From ZC4RG25 sp041687075 (lineage in GTDB: Bacteria; Pseudomonadota; Alphaproteobacteria; Rhizobiales; Hyphomicrobiaceae), in the NCBI GenBank assembly GCA_041687075.1, contig JAWLCO010000005.1, positions 8,443 to 72,442 of the forward strand: a DNA stretch of 64,000 bases. The letters are read 5' to 3'. The notes beneath the pieces are model-generated. The model worked only from the letters and a program-made list of their open reading frames with translations, was not told the DNA's origin and searched no databases. Positions within the stretch are counted from its first letter, which is position 1. Every line of letters begins with the position of its first letter. Of this stretch, positions 33,000-42,770 are shown one piece after another. Made by a program: the position numbers and the translations under genes.

Positions 33000-35554
33000 C
33001 AGGTTCCTTCCCCAACCGCCTCGGCGATCAGTGCGTCAGCCGCCTCCCGCAGCAGGCCCTCACGCGCGGCGCCATGAATCGGCTCGCGGCCGATTTCCAA
33101 CAGGATCGGCACGGCCAACGGCGACACGCTTGCCAAGGATTGGTGTCTGATTCGTCCTTTTGTGCGGCGGAGAAAATCACCGAGGCGGGCAATATCCAAC
33201 AGCCCGGTTGCCGCATCGGCCCACGCGGCTTCGAGCAGCACGTGACCGGGATCGTGCCGGCGCAGGACGTCATAGATGAGGTCGGACGAGATCGTGAGCT
33301 GACGGCCCGTCTTCTCGCGGCCCGGATGCCGCCGCTCGATCAGCCCGGCGATGATCGCGCAGACCCGGAATGTCCGTTTCATCAGGTTGGACTCGGCGAG
33401 CCAGGCTTCGAGATCGTCGCCCAGCATGTCCTCGTCGAACAGGCGCGTCAGGTCGAGTGCGCCGTTTGCGATCATTCCGGACAGGTCGGCAGCAGTCCAG
33501 ACGGCGAGGCCGTAGTCGTTCGCCACGAACCCGAGCGGCAGCGCGCGGGCCCGCTCCAGGCGGCGCGTCAGCAGCATGCCGAGCGTCTGGTGTGCCAGAC
33601 GGCCCTCGAACGAGTAGATCACGAGGTGATGCCGCTTGCCGTGCGGAAACGTCTCCACCAGCACCTCGTCGGGCGACGGAATAATGGAGCGGCGCTGCTG
33701 GATCTCGAGCCATTCCGCGGCAGCCTCAGGCAGGGCGGACCACGCGCGCGGATCGGCGAGCATCTTGCGCACACGCGATGCAAGATGCGTGGAGAGGGGA
33801 AACTTGCCCCCGGGGTAGCTCGGGATCTTCGGCTCAGTGTCCCAAGCGCGCGTGACGAACACGTCTGTCTCCCGCAGCCCCTCGAAACGAACGATCTCCC
33901 CGCCGAACACGAACGTGTCGCCGACCTGCAGCTCGGCGATGAACATCTCGTCGATCTCGCCGAGCATCCGCCCGCCGGCCAGCCGTGCGGCGTGCCCCGG
34001 CGCCGGCACGCCCTTGCGACGCACCAGCCGGACCTTCAGCATCGGCGCATCGACGATGGTGCCGGCGTTCATGCGGTACTGCTGGGCCATGCGCGGGTGG
34101 GCGATGCGCAGACGCCCGTCGCCTGTTGGTCGCAGCCGGGCGAAGCGCTCGTAGGAGCGCAGCGAATAACCGCCGGTTGCGACGAAGTCGACAACGCGGT
34201 CGAAGTCCCGGCGACTGAGGTTCGCGTAGGGCTGGGCGGAGATGACCTCCGCGAAAAGATCGTCGGGATGGAAGGGGCCGGCGGCGGCCGTTCCCAATAC
34301 ATGCTGGGCGAGCACATCGAGGGCACCGGTCCGCGACAGCACCACGTCCTGCACCCCGTCCAAGGCCGCATCGAGGGCCGCTTGGCACTCGAGCACCTCG
34401 AAGCGGTTCGATGGCACCAGCAGCGCCTTCGAGGGCTCGTCGAGCCGGTGGTTGGCGCGGCCGATGCGCTGGATGAGCCGGCTCGCGCCCTTCGGCGCTC
34501 CGACGTTGATGACCAGGTCGACGTCGCCCCAGTCGATGCCGAGGTCCAGTGTCGATGTCGCCACGACGGCCCGCAGCCGGCCCGCCGCCATCGCCGCCTC
34601 TACCTTGCGCCGTTGCGTAGGATCGAGCGAGCCGTGATGCAGGGCGATCGGCAGGTTGTCGTCGTTGATTCGCCACAGCTCGTGGAACAGCAGCTCCGCC
34701 TGGAAACGCGTGTTCACGAACAGCAGTGAGAGCCGGTGTGCGTTGATGGCGCCGTAGATGTCGTGCAGGGCATAGAGCGTCGTGTGCCCCGCCCACGGCA
34801 GCGGGTTGTCGCTTTCGAGCAGGCGGATGTCCGGCGTCGCGCCGCCCCCGGTGACGACGAGATCGGCAAGATGGATGGCCCGCTGCGGCTCATGCTGCGG
34901 CTGCAGGAAGGCTCTGAGCTCCGAGGGCCGGGCCACTGTCGCGGAGAGGCCGATCCGGATTGCCTCCGGCGCGATCGTGCCGAGTCGCGCCAGATCGAGG
35001 GCGAGCAGGTCGCCGCGCTTCGACGCAACCAGCGCATGTAACTCGTCGAGAACGATCGTGCGAAGATCCGCGAAGAGATAGGCCGCATCGGCATGACTGA
35101 GCAGCAGCGCCAGCTGCTCGGGCGTCGTCAGCAGCATATCTGGCGGCCGCACCCGCTGCCGCTGCCGCTTGCCGACCGATGTGTCGGCGGTCCGCGTCTC
35201 GATACGGACCGGAAGCTGCATGTCCTCGACGGGCGTGAGCAGGTTGCGCGCAACGTCGACGGCCAGGGCCTTCAGCGGTGAGATGTAGAGCGTGTGCAGG
35301 CCAGAGCCGCGCCGGGGCCGCTCGTCCGAGACCAGCTCCACCAGGCTCGGCAGAAAGCCGGCCAGCGTCTTGCCCGCGCCGGTCGGCGCAATCAGCAGCG
35401 TCGAGCGGCGCGCCTGGGCCTTCTCCAGCAGAGCCCGCTGATGCGGCCTGATGGACCAGCCGCGCGAAGCGAACCAGCGTGCGAACGGCTCCGGCAGCAG
35501 CGGATCGGCAGCTGCCTCCGCGGCGGATCGGGCGGTCGGCCGTTTTCTGGTCAT
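32999..35554 (-). CDS. Ligase-associated DEXH-box helicase (Lhr family)
   Basis: 851 residues. It is a superfamily 2 helicase: Walker A APTGAGKT, motif II DELH, motif III SATV, and motif VI QRIGRANHR. The long C-terminal region is the Lhr winged-helix and core domain. The length fits the short Lhr type associated with an ATP-dependent DNA ligase, thought to work in 3'-5' single-strand translocation during repair. It is coupled to pdeM. I saw no clear ribosome-binding site before the ATG. Confidence 0.93.
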   Translation of the reverse strand: MTRKRPTARSAAEAAADPLLPEPFARWFASRGWSIRPHQRALLEKAQARRSTLLIAPTGAGKTLAGFLPSLVELVSDERPRRGSGLHTLYISPLKALAVDVARNLLTPVEDMQLPVRIETRTADTSVGKRQRQRVRPPDMLLTTPEQLALLLSHADAAYLFADLRTIVLDELHALVASKRGDLLALDLARLGTIAPEAIRIGLSATVARPSELRAFLQPQHEPQRAIHLADLVVTGGGATPDIRLLESDNPLPWAGHTTLYALHDIYGAINAHRLSLLFVNTRFQAELLFHELWRINDDNLPIALHHGSLDPTQRRKVEAAMAAGRLRAVVATSTLDLGIDWGDVDLVINVGAPKGASRLIQRIGRANHRLDEPSKALLVPSNRFEVLECQAALDAALDGVQDVVLSRTGALDVLAQHVLGTAAAGPFHPDDLFAEVISAQPYANLSRRDFDRVVDFVATGGYSLRSYERFARLRPTGDGRLRIAHPRMAQQYRMNAGTIVDAPMLKVRLVRRKGVPAPGHAARLAGGRMLGEIDEMFIAELQVGDTFVFGGEIVRFEGLRETDVFVTRAWDTEPKIPSYPGGKFPLSTHLASRVRKMLADPRAWSALPEAAAEWLEIQQRRSIIPSPDEVLVETFPHGKRHHLVIYSFEGRLAHQTLGMLLTRRLERARALPLGFVANDYGLAVWTAADLSGMIANGALDLTRLFDEDMLGDDLEAWLAESNLMKRTFRVCAIIAGLIERRHPGREKTGRQLTISSDLIYDVLRRHDPGHVLLEAAWADAATGLLDIARLGDFLRRTKGRIRHQSLASVSPLAVPILLEIGREPIHGAAREGLLREAADALIAEAVGEGT

Positions 35555-35695
35555 GGGGCTGGCGCGCTTTCGCTCGGGGCAGAGCGTCGGTTGCTCGCAG
35601 GTTCAGTCGTGACGCGATCTATGCTAGAGGCTTGGGTCCCGCGGAGAGAAGCGCCTTTCCCTGCGGCGCGACGGCTCAGCACGAGGCTGCAAAAA

Positions 35696-35974
35696 ATGCA
35701 ACGCGATCAGTTCTTTGGCGGCAATCCCGTCGGCGTGCTCATCCGCCTGGCGCTGCTCTCCATCATCGTCGGCGTGGTCATGTCGGCACTCGGCATCACG
35801 CCGGCCAACGTGTTCTACCACCTCGATCTTTTCGTGCGCCGCATCTACGACATGGGCTTCGGCTCGCTCGAATGGCTGCTGCACCATTTCCTGATCGGGG
35901 CGGTTATCGTAGTCCCGATCTGGCTCATTGCGCGGCTCATCGGCATGGGGCGCCGCTCCGGCAGGGAGTCCTGA
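35696..35974 (+). CDS. DUF6460 small membrane protein
   Basis: 92 residues from the ATG at 35696. Two strong hydrophobic segments (IRLALLSIIVGVVMSALGI and LIGAVIVVPIWLIARLIGM) flank an amphipathic stretch, VRRIYDMGFGSLEWLLHHF. It resembles the Rhizobiales family DUF6460, whose function is unknown. It ends 23 bases before the MATE gene on the same strand, so the two may be co-transcribed. Confidence 0.8.
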   Translation: MQRDQFFGGNPVGVLIRLALLSIIVGVVMSALGITPANVFYHLDLFVRRIYDMGFGSLEWLLHHFLIGAVIVVPIWLIARLIGMGRRSGRES

Positions 35975-35996
35975 GCGGGCTCAACGGTCCTCGGAC

Positions 35997-37361
35997 ATGC
36001 AGCTTCAGAACCCTGACGAGCGCCAGCGCATCAGCGCGCGGCCCATTGGCCATCGCGACGTGGTGGCCATTGCGCTGCCCATCATGCTGTCGAACGCGAC
36101 CGTGCCGCTCATCGGGTTCGCCGATACGGTGGTCGTCGGGCAGCTCGGGCAGGCGCACCTCATCGGCGCGGTGGCGGTCGGCGCGACGATCTTCAATTTC
36201 CTCTACTGGGGCTTCGGCTTCCTGCGCATGGGGACCACGGGCCTGACCGCGCAGGCTCTCGGCGCGCAGGACAGTGCGGAGGTTGCCGCGAACCTGCACC
36301 GCGCGCTGCTCATCGCGCTGGCGGCCGGTCTGGCAATGATCGCGGCCCAGAGCCTCATCGCATTCGCCGCCTTTCGAATCATGGGTGCATCTGCGCTCGT
36401 GGAAAGTGCGGCGCGAACCTACTTCGAGATCCGCATCTGGGCGGCACCGGCAGGGCTCATCAACTTCGCACTTCTCGGCTGGTTCATCGGCCTGGGCCGT
36501 GCGGGCCTGGCGTTCGCCATTCAGATTTTCCTCAACATTGTCAACGTGCTGCTCGCCGTGCTCTTCGTGATCGGCCTGGAGCTCGGCATCCCGGGCGTCG
36601 GTGCCGCGGCGCTTCTGGCGGAGTGGTCAGCAGCGATCCTGGGCCTGGTTCTCGCGCGGACGGACCTCGTGCGGCGGGGCGCCAGTGCGCCGCTTGCCCG
36701 AGTGCTCGACATGGCCCGCATGAAGCGGACGTTCCAGGTCAACACCGACATCATGATCCGCACGCTGTGTGCACTGGCGGCATTCGTGTTCTTCATGGCG
36801 CAGAGCGCGCGCTCCGGGGACCTGACGCTGGCCGCCAATGCCGTGCTCAACTCGATCACGATGGTGGCGGTCTACCTGCTCGACGGGTTCGCCTTCGCTG
36901 CCGAAAGCCTTGTCGGAAGGTCGATCGGAGCGCGCGTGCAGTCGCGGTTCCGCGAGGCCGTTCGGCTGTCGACGGTCTGGGCGGGAGCAACTGGTGCGCT
37001 GCTGACGCTCGGGATCTGGCTCTCTGGGCCGCTCATCATCGACCTCATGACTACCAGCGCCGACGTGCGTGCGGCGGCGCGCGAGTTCCTGATCTGGGCG
37101 GCGCTGATGCCGATCATCGGCGTCTGGTGCTTCCAGCTCGACGGGATCTTCATCGGCGCAACGCGCACCGCCGACATGCGCAACATGATGATCCTGAGCG
37201 TGCTGATCTTCTTCGCCGTGTGGTCGGTGCTGCAGCCGCTCTATGGCAACCATGGGCTCTGGATGTCGATGCTGGTGCTCAACGTCGTGCGGGCGCTCAC
37301 GCTGCTCGCGCGATTTCCGGCGCTGGAACGGGCATCATTCCAGCCATCCGCAGCGACTTGA
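35997..37361 (+). CDS. MATE-family efflux transporter, DinF-like
   Basis: 454 residues with 12 predicted membrane segments. The MATE pattern is seen in ALPIMLSNATVPLIGFADT, FGFLRMGTTGLTAQALG and FAFAAESLVG. DinF-type members export organic cations or small toxic molecules using H+ or Na+; the substrate is unknown. It converges with pyrD with a 6-base gap. Confidence 0.92.
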   Translation: MQLQNPDERQRISARPIGHRDVVAIALPIMLSNATVPLIGFADTVVVGQLGQAHLIGAVAVGATIFNFLYWGFGFLRMGTTGLTAQALGAQDSAEVAANLHRALLIALAAGLAMIAAQSLIAFAAFRIMGASALVESAARTYFEIRIWAAPAGLINFALLGWFIGLGRAGLAFAIQIFLNIVNVLLAVLFVIGLELGIPGVGAAALLAEWSAAILGLVLARTDLVRRGASAPLARVLDMARMKRTFQVNTDIMIRTLCALAAFVFFMAQSARSGDLTLAANAVLNSITMVAVYLLDGFAFAAESLVGRSIGARVQSRFREAVRLSTVWAGATGALLTLGIWLSGPLIIDLMTTSADVRAAAREFLIWAALMPIIGVWCFQLDGIFIGATRTADMRNMMILSVLIFFAVWSVLQPLYGNHGLWMSMLVLNVVRALTLLARFPALERASFQPSAAT

Positions 37362-37367
37362 CCAGCG

Positions 37368-38462
37368 TCAGCCGTTGAGTGGCCGGTGCGCCCATTCGTC
37401 CGCCTTGGTGCCGACGAGCGCTGATACCGATTCGGCACCGGCGCATTGCGCGCTTTCTACCAGATACTCTTTGATCCGGTCGATCAGGCCCGGGCCCTCG
37501 TAGACGAGCCCGGTGTAGAGCTGGATCAGCGTCGCCCCCGCCTGGATTTTCGCCAAGGCCGCCTCCGGGCTGTCGATGCCGCCGATGCCGATGAGTGGCA
37601 CACGCCCCTCGGTGAGCTGATAAACGCGCGCCAGCATCGCCGTCGACCGTGAGAACAGCGGCCGGCCCGACAGGCCCCCGGCCTGTTGTGCCAGCGTCGT
37701 CATGGTCAGGCCTGGCCGCGCCAATGTGGTGTTGGAAACGGCAATGCCGTCCACGGCATGGTCCAGCATGCGTCTTGTGATCGCCGGCAGGTCCTCTTCC
37801 GCAACATCAGGCGCAATCTTCACCACCACAGGCACACGCCGCCCGCCTGCAGCAATGCGACGCTCGCGGGCAGCCATGACGCGTCCCAGTAGATCATCGA
37901 GCGCGGCGGGAGCCTGCAGGTCGCGCAGTCCGGGTGTGTTCGGCGAGGAGATGTTGACGGTGAAGTAGCTTGCGACCTCGTAGAACGCTTCAATCCCAAG
38001 GACATAGTCGGCCGCACGGTCTGCCGTCTCCTTGTTGGCGCCGATATTGACGCCAACTACGCCGAGCTTGGGCCGCCGTTGCAGTCGCCGCAGCGCCGCA
38101 TCGTGACCGCCGTTGTTGAAGCCGAGCCGGTTGATGATGGCGCGATGGCCGATCAGCCGGAACACGCGTGGGCGCGGATTGCCCGCCTGCGGCCGCGGCG
38201 TCACCGTGCCGATTTCGGCAAAGCCGAAGCCGATCCTCAGCATGGCATCGGGCACGCGCGCATCCTTGTCGAAACCGGCCGCGATGCCGATCGGATTAGG
38301 AAGCGCCATGCCCCAGAGCTTCACACCAAGGCGCGGGTCATCGGGCTTGGTGGCGCGCGGGTAAAGACCCGCTTCGAGAGAGCGCAGGGTCACTTCGTGT
38401 GCCTGCTCAGGGTCGAGTGCAAACAGCAGCGGGCGCGCGAGCTCGAGTGTCGTTTTGAGCAT
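37368..38462 (-). CDS. pyrD: Dihydroorotate dehydrogenase (quinone), class 2
   Basis: 364 residues. It oxidises dihydroorotate to orotate with quinone as acceptor at the inner membrane. An N-terminal amphipathic extension (LARPLLFALDPEQAHEVTL) marks class 2. The FMN barrel shows AAGFDKDA, NRLGFNNGG, NISSPNTPGLR with the catalytic serine, and VVKIAPD. The start overlaps the DUF952 stop (TGATG), a frequent Rhizobiales pair. Confidence 0.95.
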   Translation of the reverse strand: MLKTTLELARPLLFALDPEQAHEVTLRSLEAGLYPRATKPDDPRLGVKLWGMALPNPIGIAAGFDKDARVPDAMLRIGFGFAEIGTVTPRPQAGNPRPRVFRLIGHRAIINRLGFNNGGHDAALRRLQRRPKLGVVGVNIGANKETADRAADYVLGIEAFYEVASYFTVNISSPNTPGLRDLQAPAALDDLLGRVMAARERRIAAGGRRVPVVVKIAPDVAEEDLPAITRRMLDHAVDGIAVSNTTLARPGLTMTTLAQQAGGLSGRPLFSRSTAMLARVYQLTEGRVPLIGIGGIDSPEAALAKIQAGATLIQLYTGLVYEGPGLIDRIKEYLVESAQCAGAESVSALVGTKADEWAHRPLNG

Positions 38463-38833
38463 CAGGCGACCTCCTTAGGGATGACAGGCACGCCGTCGGC
38501 CCCCAGAGGCAGCGGTCTCGACCACATCGCCGCGCTGACGGGCAGCGGCCCGTAACAGTGCGGAAAAAGATCGCCGCCACGCGACGGCTCCCACCTCAAG
38601 GCCGAACCGAGCTTCTCGGCATCGAGCGCCACGACGAGAAGATCGGCAATGCCTCGAAAGTGGCGCGCCGCGGTGCCTGCGACCTGGTGCGCCGCAGAGA
38701 GATGAATGAACCCGTCGCGGATGTCATCCCGTGAGCCCGCGTAGCTCCCGGTGCTGCAGGCTTCCTCCCAGTCTGCCTGCGTGAGGATCTTGTAAACAGT
38801 GGTCAATTTCGCATCGCTGCCGCGATTGTTCAC
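38462..38833 (-). CDS. DUF952 protein
   Basis: 123 residues from a GTG at 38833, which has AGGAG seven bases upstream; a TTG at 38806 is the alternative. The DUF952 pattern is present: TVYKILTQADWEEA, DGFIHLS, LRWEPSRGGDLFPHCYGPLP. The family is glutathione-transferase-unrelated, small and cytoplasmic, with unproven function (ADP-ribosyltransferase-like folds have been suggested for relatives). It is translationally coupled to pyrD. Confidence 0.88.
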   Translation of the reverse strand: MNNRGSDAKLTTVYKILTQADWEEACSTGSYAGSRDDIRDGFIHLSAAHQVAGTAARHFRGIADLLVVALDAEKLGSALRWEPSRGGDLFPHCYGPLPVSAAMWSRPLPLGADGVPVIPKEVA

Positions 38834-39023
38834 TATTCAGCTCCTGTTCGGGCAAACAGCATCAGCAGGACCGGACTGGTCCGCAGACTTGGCCTGCAGA
38901 ACTTATGTACAAGCGCCAATTTTTACTTCTGCGAACTGTTGCACGTACCGCGTGGGTGCTAACGTCTCCCTTGGATCCGATCGCCGGGCGAACCCACCTC
39001 CGCCCCAACAACACAAGTACCAG

Positions 39024-40787
39024 ATGTTCCCAGGTCTCTTCACTGCGCCCCTTCGCATCATCGAGCTCTTCTCCGATCCATTCCGATACTCGGTTCCTTC
39101 GTATCAGCGCCGCTACTCCTGGACGGTCAAGGAAGCGGGTCAGCTTCTGGACGACATTCTGCTCGCGGTGGGACAAGACGACGAGCCCGTCGAGCCCGAT
39201 TACTTCATTGGTGCCATCCTGCTGACGGACGCCGGCGGTCAGGCGGACTGGAGGCGCGGCCGGCCACGCTTTCCGCGCACCCTCGCGATCGTGGACGGGC
39301 AGCAGCGGCTGATCACGCTGACCATTCTTGTTGCCGTCCTGCGAGACCTGGCTGCCGAAGACGGGGCCGGTGCCTACCCGGGGTTGGACGGCTTGATCAC
39401 CATCGGAAGGTCCCCGGAGGGCGGTCACATCCACCGCCTGCAGCTCCGCGGCGCCGACCACGGCTTCATCGTGCAGCACGTGCTGAACCCTGACACATGC
39501 CGCACGGCCCCCGTGGCGAACGATCTCGAGCCCAGCTCGGAAGCCATTCTGGCGGTCCGAGATCATTTCGTGGCCGAACTGCAGACCCTGTCGCCCGCTG
39601 AGCGCCGCAGGCTGGTCGACTACCTGCTGAAACAGTGCCACGCCGTGGTGATCGTCACCAACGACATCGATCATGGACACCGCATGTTCTCGGTCCTCAA
39701 CGACCGCGGGCGGCCGCTGGCGCGCAAGGACATCATCAAGGCGGAGGTTCTCGGCAGCATCGCTCCGGAACGGGCGGAGGCGATGCTCGCCGCATGGGCC
39801 GCGGCAGAGCGGCGCCTCGGCGACGAATTCGACGCCTTCTTCAGCCATTTGCGCGTGATCGAGGGCAAAGGCCGGCTGCCGATCATCGCCGGCATCCGTG
39901 CCGTTCGAGAGGCCGCCGGGGGCAGCGAGGCTTTCATGTCGAACGTGCTGCTTCCCTATGCGGAAGCCTTCGACATGATCTGCCGCGGTTGCCATGAGGG
40001 CGCACCCGAATCTGCCGAGATCACCCAGCGGCTGCGCTATCTCAATTGGCTCGGCAGCTCGGAGTGGGTGCCCTCCGCCATGAAATGGCTGAGCCTCTAT
40101 CGCAGCGCCCCGGCGGAGATGCTCAGATTTCTCGAGCTGGTGGAGCCGTTCGCCTATTCATTGCGCCTGCTGTGCATCGGCGTTGGCAAGCGCACGACGC
40201 GCTTTGCAGGCGTGCTCTCGGCGATCGAGGACGGCACGCTTTTCGACCCGGAGCGATCTCCGTGCGTGCTGACGCGCGATGAGGAGCGCCACATCACATA
40301 CAATCTGCGCAATCTCCACGAGCGGCACCCGCAGACCTGCAAGCTGGTTTTGCTGCGGCTCAATGACGAGATCGTCGGTACGCCGCAGAATTTCGATCCG
40401 GCGGACTGGACGGTGGAGCATGTCCTGCCGCAGAGCCCGGGCCGTAACGGCCAGTGGCGCGAGTGGTTTCCCGACAACGACGAGCGCGAGTTGCTGACGC
40501 AATCCCTCGGCAACCTCGTCCTCGTCCGCCGAACCCAGAACGACAAGGCCAGCAATCAGGACTTCAACCGCAAAAAAGCGATCTACTTCCGGCACGCGCA
40601 GGGCGAGATGCCGGCCATCACGCATGAGATCGAATCCGCCGACACGTGGACTCCGGCCCACATCCGCGAGCGCGAGCGGCGTTTCCTCGACATCCTCGCC
40701 CGCATCTGGCGGCTTGATCTGTCAGCGATGCAAGCTCGGGATGGCGAGGTTTATAGCACGCCACGCCGGCGCCGGCGGGCGGGATAA
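39024..40787 (+). CDS. GmrSD-like DUF262-DUF1524 protein (possible type IV restriction enzyme)
   Basis: 587 residues from the ATG at 39024; the open frame begins at 38799 but overlaps the divergent DUF952 start and is not family-like there. The N-terminal DUF262 (GmrS-like, ParB/Srx fold) shows VPSYQRRYSW and the nucleotide-pocket motif IVDGQQR near residues 89-95. The C-terminal DUF1524 (GmrD-like HNH) shows VEHVLPQS near residue 465, LGNLVLV and then ASNQDFNRKK. GmrSD enzymes cut phage DNA with modified cytosines using NTP. The single-chain form is known. It stands alone here with core genes on both sides, so defence is inference from domains. Confidence 0.85.
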   Translation: MFPGLFTAPLRIIELFSDPFRYSVPSYQRRYSWTVKEAGQLLDDILLAVGQDDEPVEPDYFIGAILLTDAGGQADWRRGRPRFPRTLAIVDGQQRLITLTILVAVLRDLAAEDGAGAYPGLDGLITIGRSPEGGHIHRLQLRGADHGFIVQHVLNPDTCRTAPVANDLEPSSEAILAVRDHFVAELQTLSPAERRRLVDYLLKQCHAVVIVTNDIDHGHRMFSVLNDRGRPLARKDIIKAEVLGSIAPERAEAMLAAWAAAERRLGDEFDAFFSHLRVIEGKGRLPIIAGIRAVREAAGGSEAFMSNVLLPYAEAFDMICRGCHEGAPESAEITQRLRYLNWLGSSEWVPSAMKWLSLYRSAPAEMLRFLELVEPFAYSLRLLCIGVGKRTTRFAGVLSAIEDGTLFDPERSPCVLTRDEERHITYNLRNLHERHPQTCKLVLLRLNDEIVGTPQNFDPADWTVEHVLPQSPGRNGQWREWFPDNDERELLTQSLGNLVLVRRTQNDKASNQDFNRKKAIYFRHAQGEMPAITHEIESADTWTPAHIRERERRFLDILARIWRLDLSAMQARDGEVYSTPRRRRRAG

Positions 40788-40808
40788 TTCCGGTCGATTC
40801 TGGATCGT

Positions 40809-42668
40809 TCAATTCCCGCTGCCACCCTCCGGTGGTGCTGCGTTTTCATCCGGCGTCACAGGTGCGTTCGGTGATTCAAACGCCGGAGGCGCTGACGGGA
40901 ACGCAGGCGGCGTGCCGAACGCGGGCGGCGCGCTGGGAAAAGCCGGTCCGCTACCGGGTGGCGGCCCGAACGAAGGCGGTGCACCAAACCCGCTCGGCCC
41001 GCCGGAGCCGAAGGTCGGAAGCTGGATTTCGATCTTGCTCGGATCGACTGTCGGTGCCGCACCCTTGTAGTGCGTCACTATGCCGGGGAAGGCGATGACC
41101 AGTCCCACCATGATCAACTGGATGACGACGAACGGCACAGCGCCCCAGTAGATCTGACCAGTGGTGACGGGCTCCGTCACCTTGCCGGTAATCTTGTCCA
41201 CGAAGCGCTCGCGCGGCGCGACCGAACGCAGGAAGAAGAGCGCGAATCCGAACGGCGGATGCATGAAGCTCGTCTGCATGTTCACGCTCAGCATCACCCC
41301 GAGCCAGATCAGGTCGATGCCGAGCGTCTCCGCCGCAGGGACCAGCAGCGGAATGATGATGAACGCGAGCTCGAAAAAGTCGAGGAAGAAGGCCAGAACA
41401 AAAACGAGCACGTTGATGAAGATCAGGAAGCCGACTTCCCCCCCGGGCAGCGATGTCAACAGGTGCTCGACCCAGACGTGCCCGTTCACGCCGTAAAACG
41501 TCAGCGAAAAGATTCGCGCGCCGATCAGAATGAAGAGCACGAAGGCCGACAGCTTCGCCGTCGCTTCCGTCGCGGACTTCACGATGGCGAAGTTGAAGCG
41601 CTTTGGGTTGCGATCCGTGATGCGCTTGCCCAGCGCGAGAAGCATCGCGCCCACCGCACCCATGGCGCCGCCCTCGGTGGGCGTCGCGAGGCCGATAAAG
41701 ATGGTGCCGAGCACAAGGAATACCAGGAACAGCGGCGGCACCATGACGAAGGTGACCTGCTGTGCCATATGCGACAGGAACCGGAGGCCGGTCACCTTGT
41801 CGATGAGCCAGTTCACCACGGCCACCGCGAACGCGAACAGGATCGCCACGGCCATCGTCAGGATGACGAAATCTGCGCCGCGGTATTCTGTCTCCCGCAT
41901 CACGTACCAGCCGACCCCGGCCGATATGGCGGTGAGAATTGCCAGCGAAGCCAGCCCGCGCGACCCATTGGCTTCCTTGAAGCCGATCGCCTCCGGAGGC
42001 AGGCCGGGCAGTGATTTCGGCGAGAACAGGCTCACCAGCCCCACATAGCCAGCGTAAAGGCACGCCAGCACCAGACCGGGTACGAATGCCCCCTGGTACA
42101 TATCGCCCACCGACCGGCCGAGCTGATCCGCCATGACGATGAGCACGAGCGAAGGCGGAATGATCTGGGCGAGCGTTCCCGATGCTGCGATCACGCCGGT
42201 TGCGACGCGCCGGTCATAGCCGTAGCGCAGCATGATCGGCAGAGAGATCAGTCCCATGGAGATCACGGACGCGGCCACCACGCCCGTCGTGGCGGCCAGA
42301 AGTGCGCCGACAAAAATAACCGCGAATGCGAGCCCGCCCCGCACGGTCCCGAAAAGCTGGCCGATGGTATCGAGCAGGTCCTCGGCCATGCCTGAACGTT
42401 CGAGAATAAGCCCCATGAAGGTGAAGAACGGAACGGCTAGCAGCGTGTCGTTGTTCACGATGCCGAAAATGCGTTCCGGCAGAGACTGGAGCAGCGGCCA
42501 GGACAGGTTGATGGCGCCATCGGAAAGCGGGGCAAGCTCGACGCCGATGACAAAAAAGAGAAGGCCCACGGCCCCCAGCGAGAAGGCAACCGGATACCCA
42601 AGGAGCAGAAAAAAAACGAGCGCCACAAACATGATCGGCGCGATGTTCTCTGCCATGAATGCCGCCAT
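40809..42668 (-). CDS. TRAP transporter large permease (DctM) with Pro-rich tail
   Basis: 619 residues. The DctM body has about 12-14 membrane segments and the segments LLAVPFFTFMGLILERSG, GVIAASGTLAQIIPPS, GLATPTEGGAMGAVGA and NMQTSFMHPPFGFALFFLR. It resembles the FcbT3-type large subunit (mannitol/chloroaromatic group). After about residue 550 comes a roughly 65-residue low-complexity tail of Gly, Pro, Ala and Phe with repeated FPSAPPAF, ending PPEGGSGN. Such a tail is not usual for DctM. It is 102 bases after dctQ on the same strand. Confidence 0.92.
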   Translation of the reverse strand: MAAFMAENIAPIMFVALVFFLLLGYPVAFSLGAVGLLFFVIGVELAPLSDGAINLSWPLLQSLPERIFGIVNNDTLLAVPFFTFMGLILERSGMAEDLLDTIGQLFGTVRGGLAFAVIFVGALLAATTGVVAASVISMGLISLPIMLRYGYDRRVATGVIAASGTLAQIIPPSLVLIVMADQLGRSVGDMYQGAFVPGLVLACLYAGYVGLVSLFSPKSLPGLPPEAIGFKEANGSRGLASLAILTAISAGVGWYVMRETEYRGADFVILTMAVAILFAFAVAVVNWLIDKVTGLRFLSHMAQQVTFVMVPPLFLVFLVLGTIFIGLATPTEGGAMGAVGAMLLALGKRITDRNPKRFNFAIVKSATEATAKLSAFVLFILIGARIFSLTFYGVNGHVWVEHLLTSLPGGEVGFLIFINVLVFVLAFFLDFFELAFIIIPLLVPAAETLGIDLIWLGVMLSVNMQTSFMHPPFGFALFFLRSVAPRERFVDKITGKVTEPVTTGQIYWGAVPFVVIQLIMVGLVIAFPGIVTHYKGAAPTVDPSKIEIQLPTFGSGGPSGFGAPPSFGPPPGSGPAFPSAPPAFGTPPAFPSAPPAFESPNAPVTPDENAAPPEGGSGN

Positions 42669-42770
42669 CTATTCAGTCTCCCCCTGGGCGCCCCTGGTGT
42701 TGTGAGCCATCTGCTTCGCGCGGCGAAAGCTGTCCGCCTGATGCGGGCGGTAAACGCCTAACCTGTCGAC

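Noticed and set aside
32951..34729. 592-codon plus-strand frame
   Set aside because: Antisense shadow of the Lhr helicase gene.
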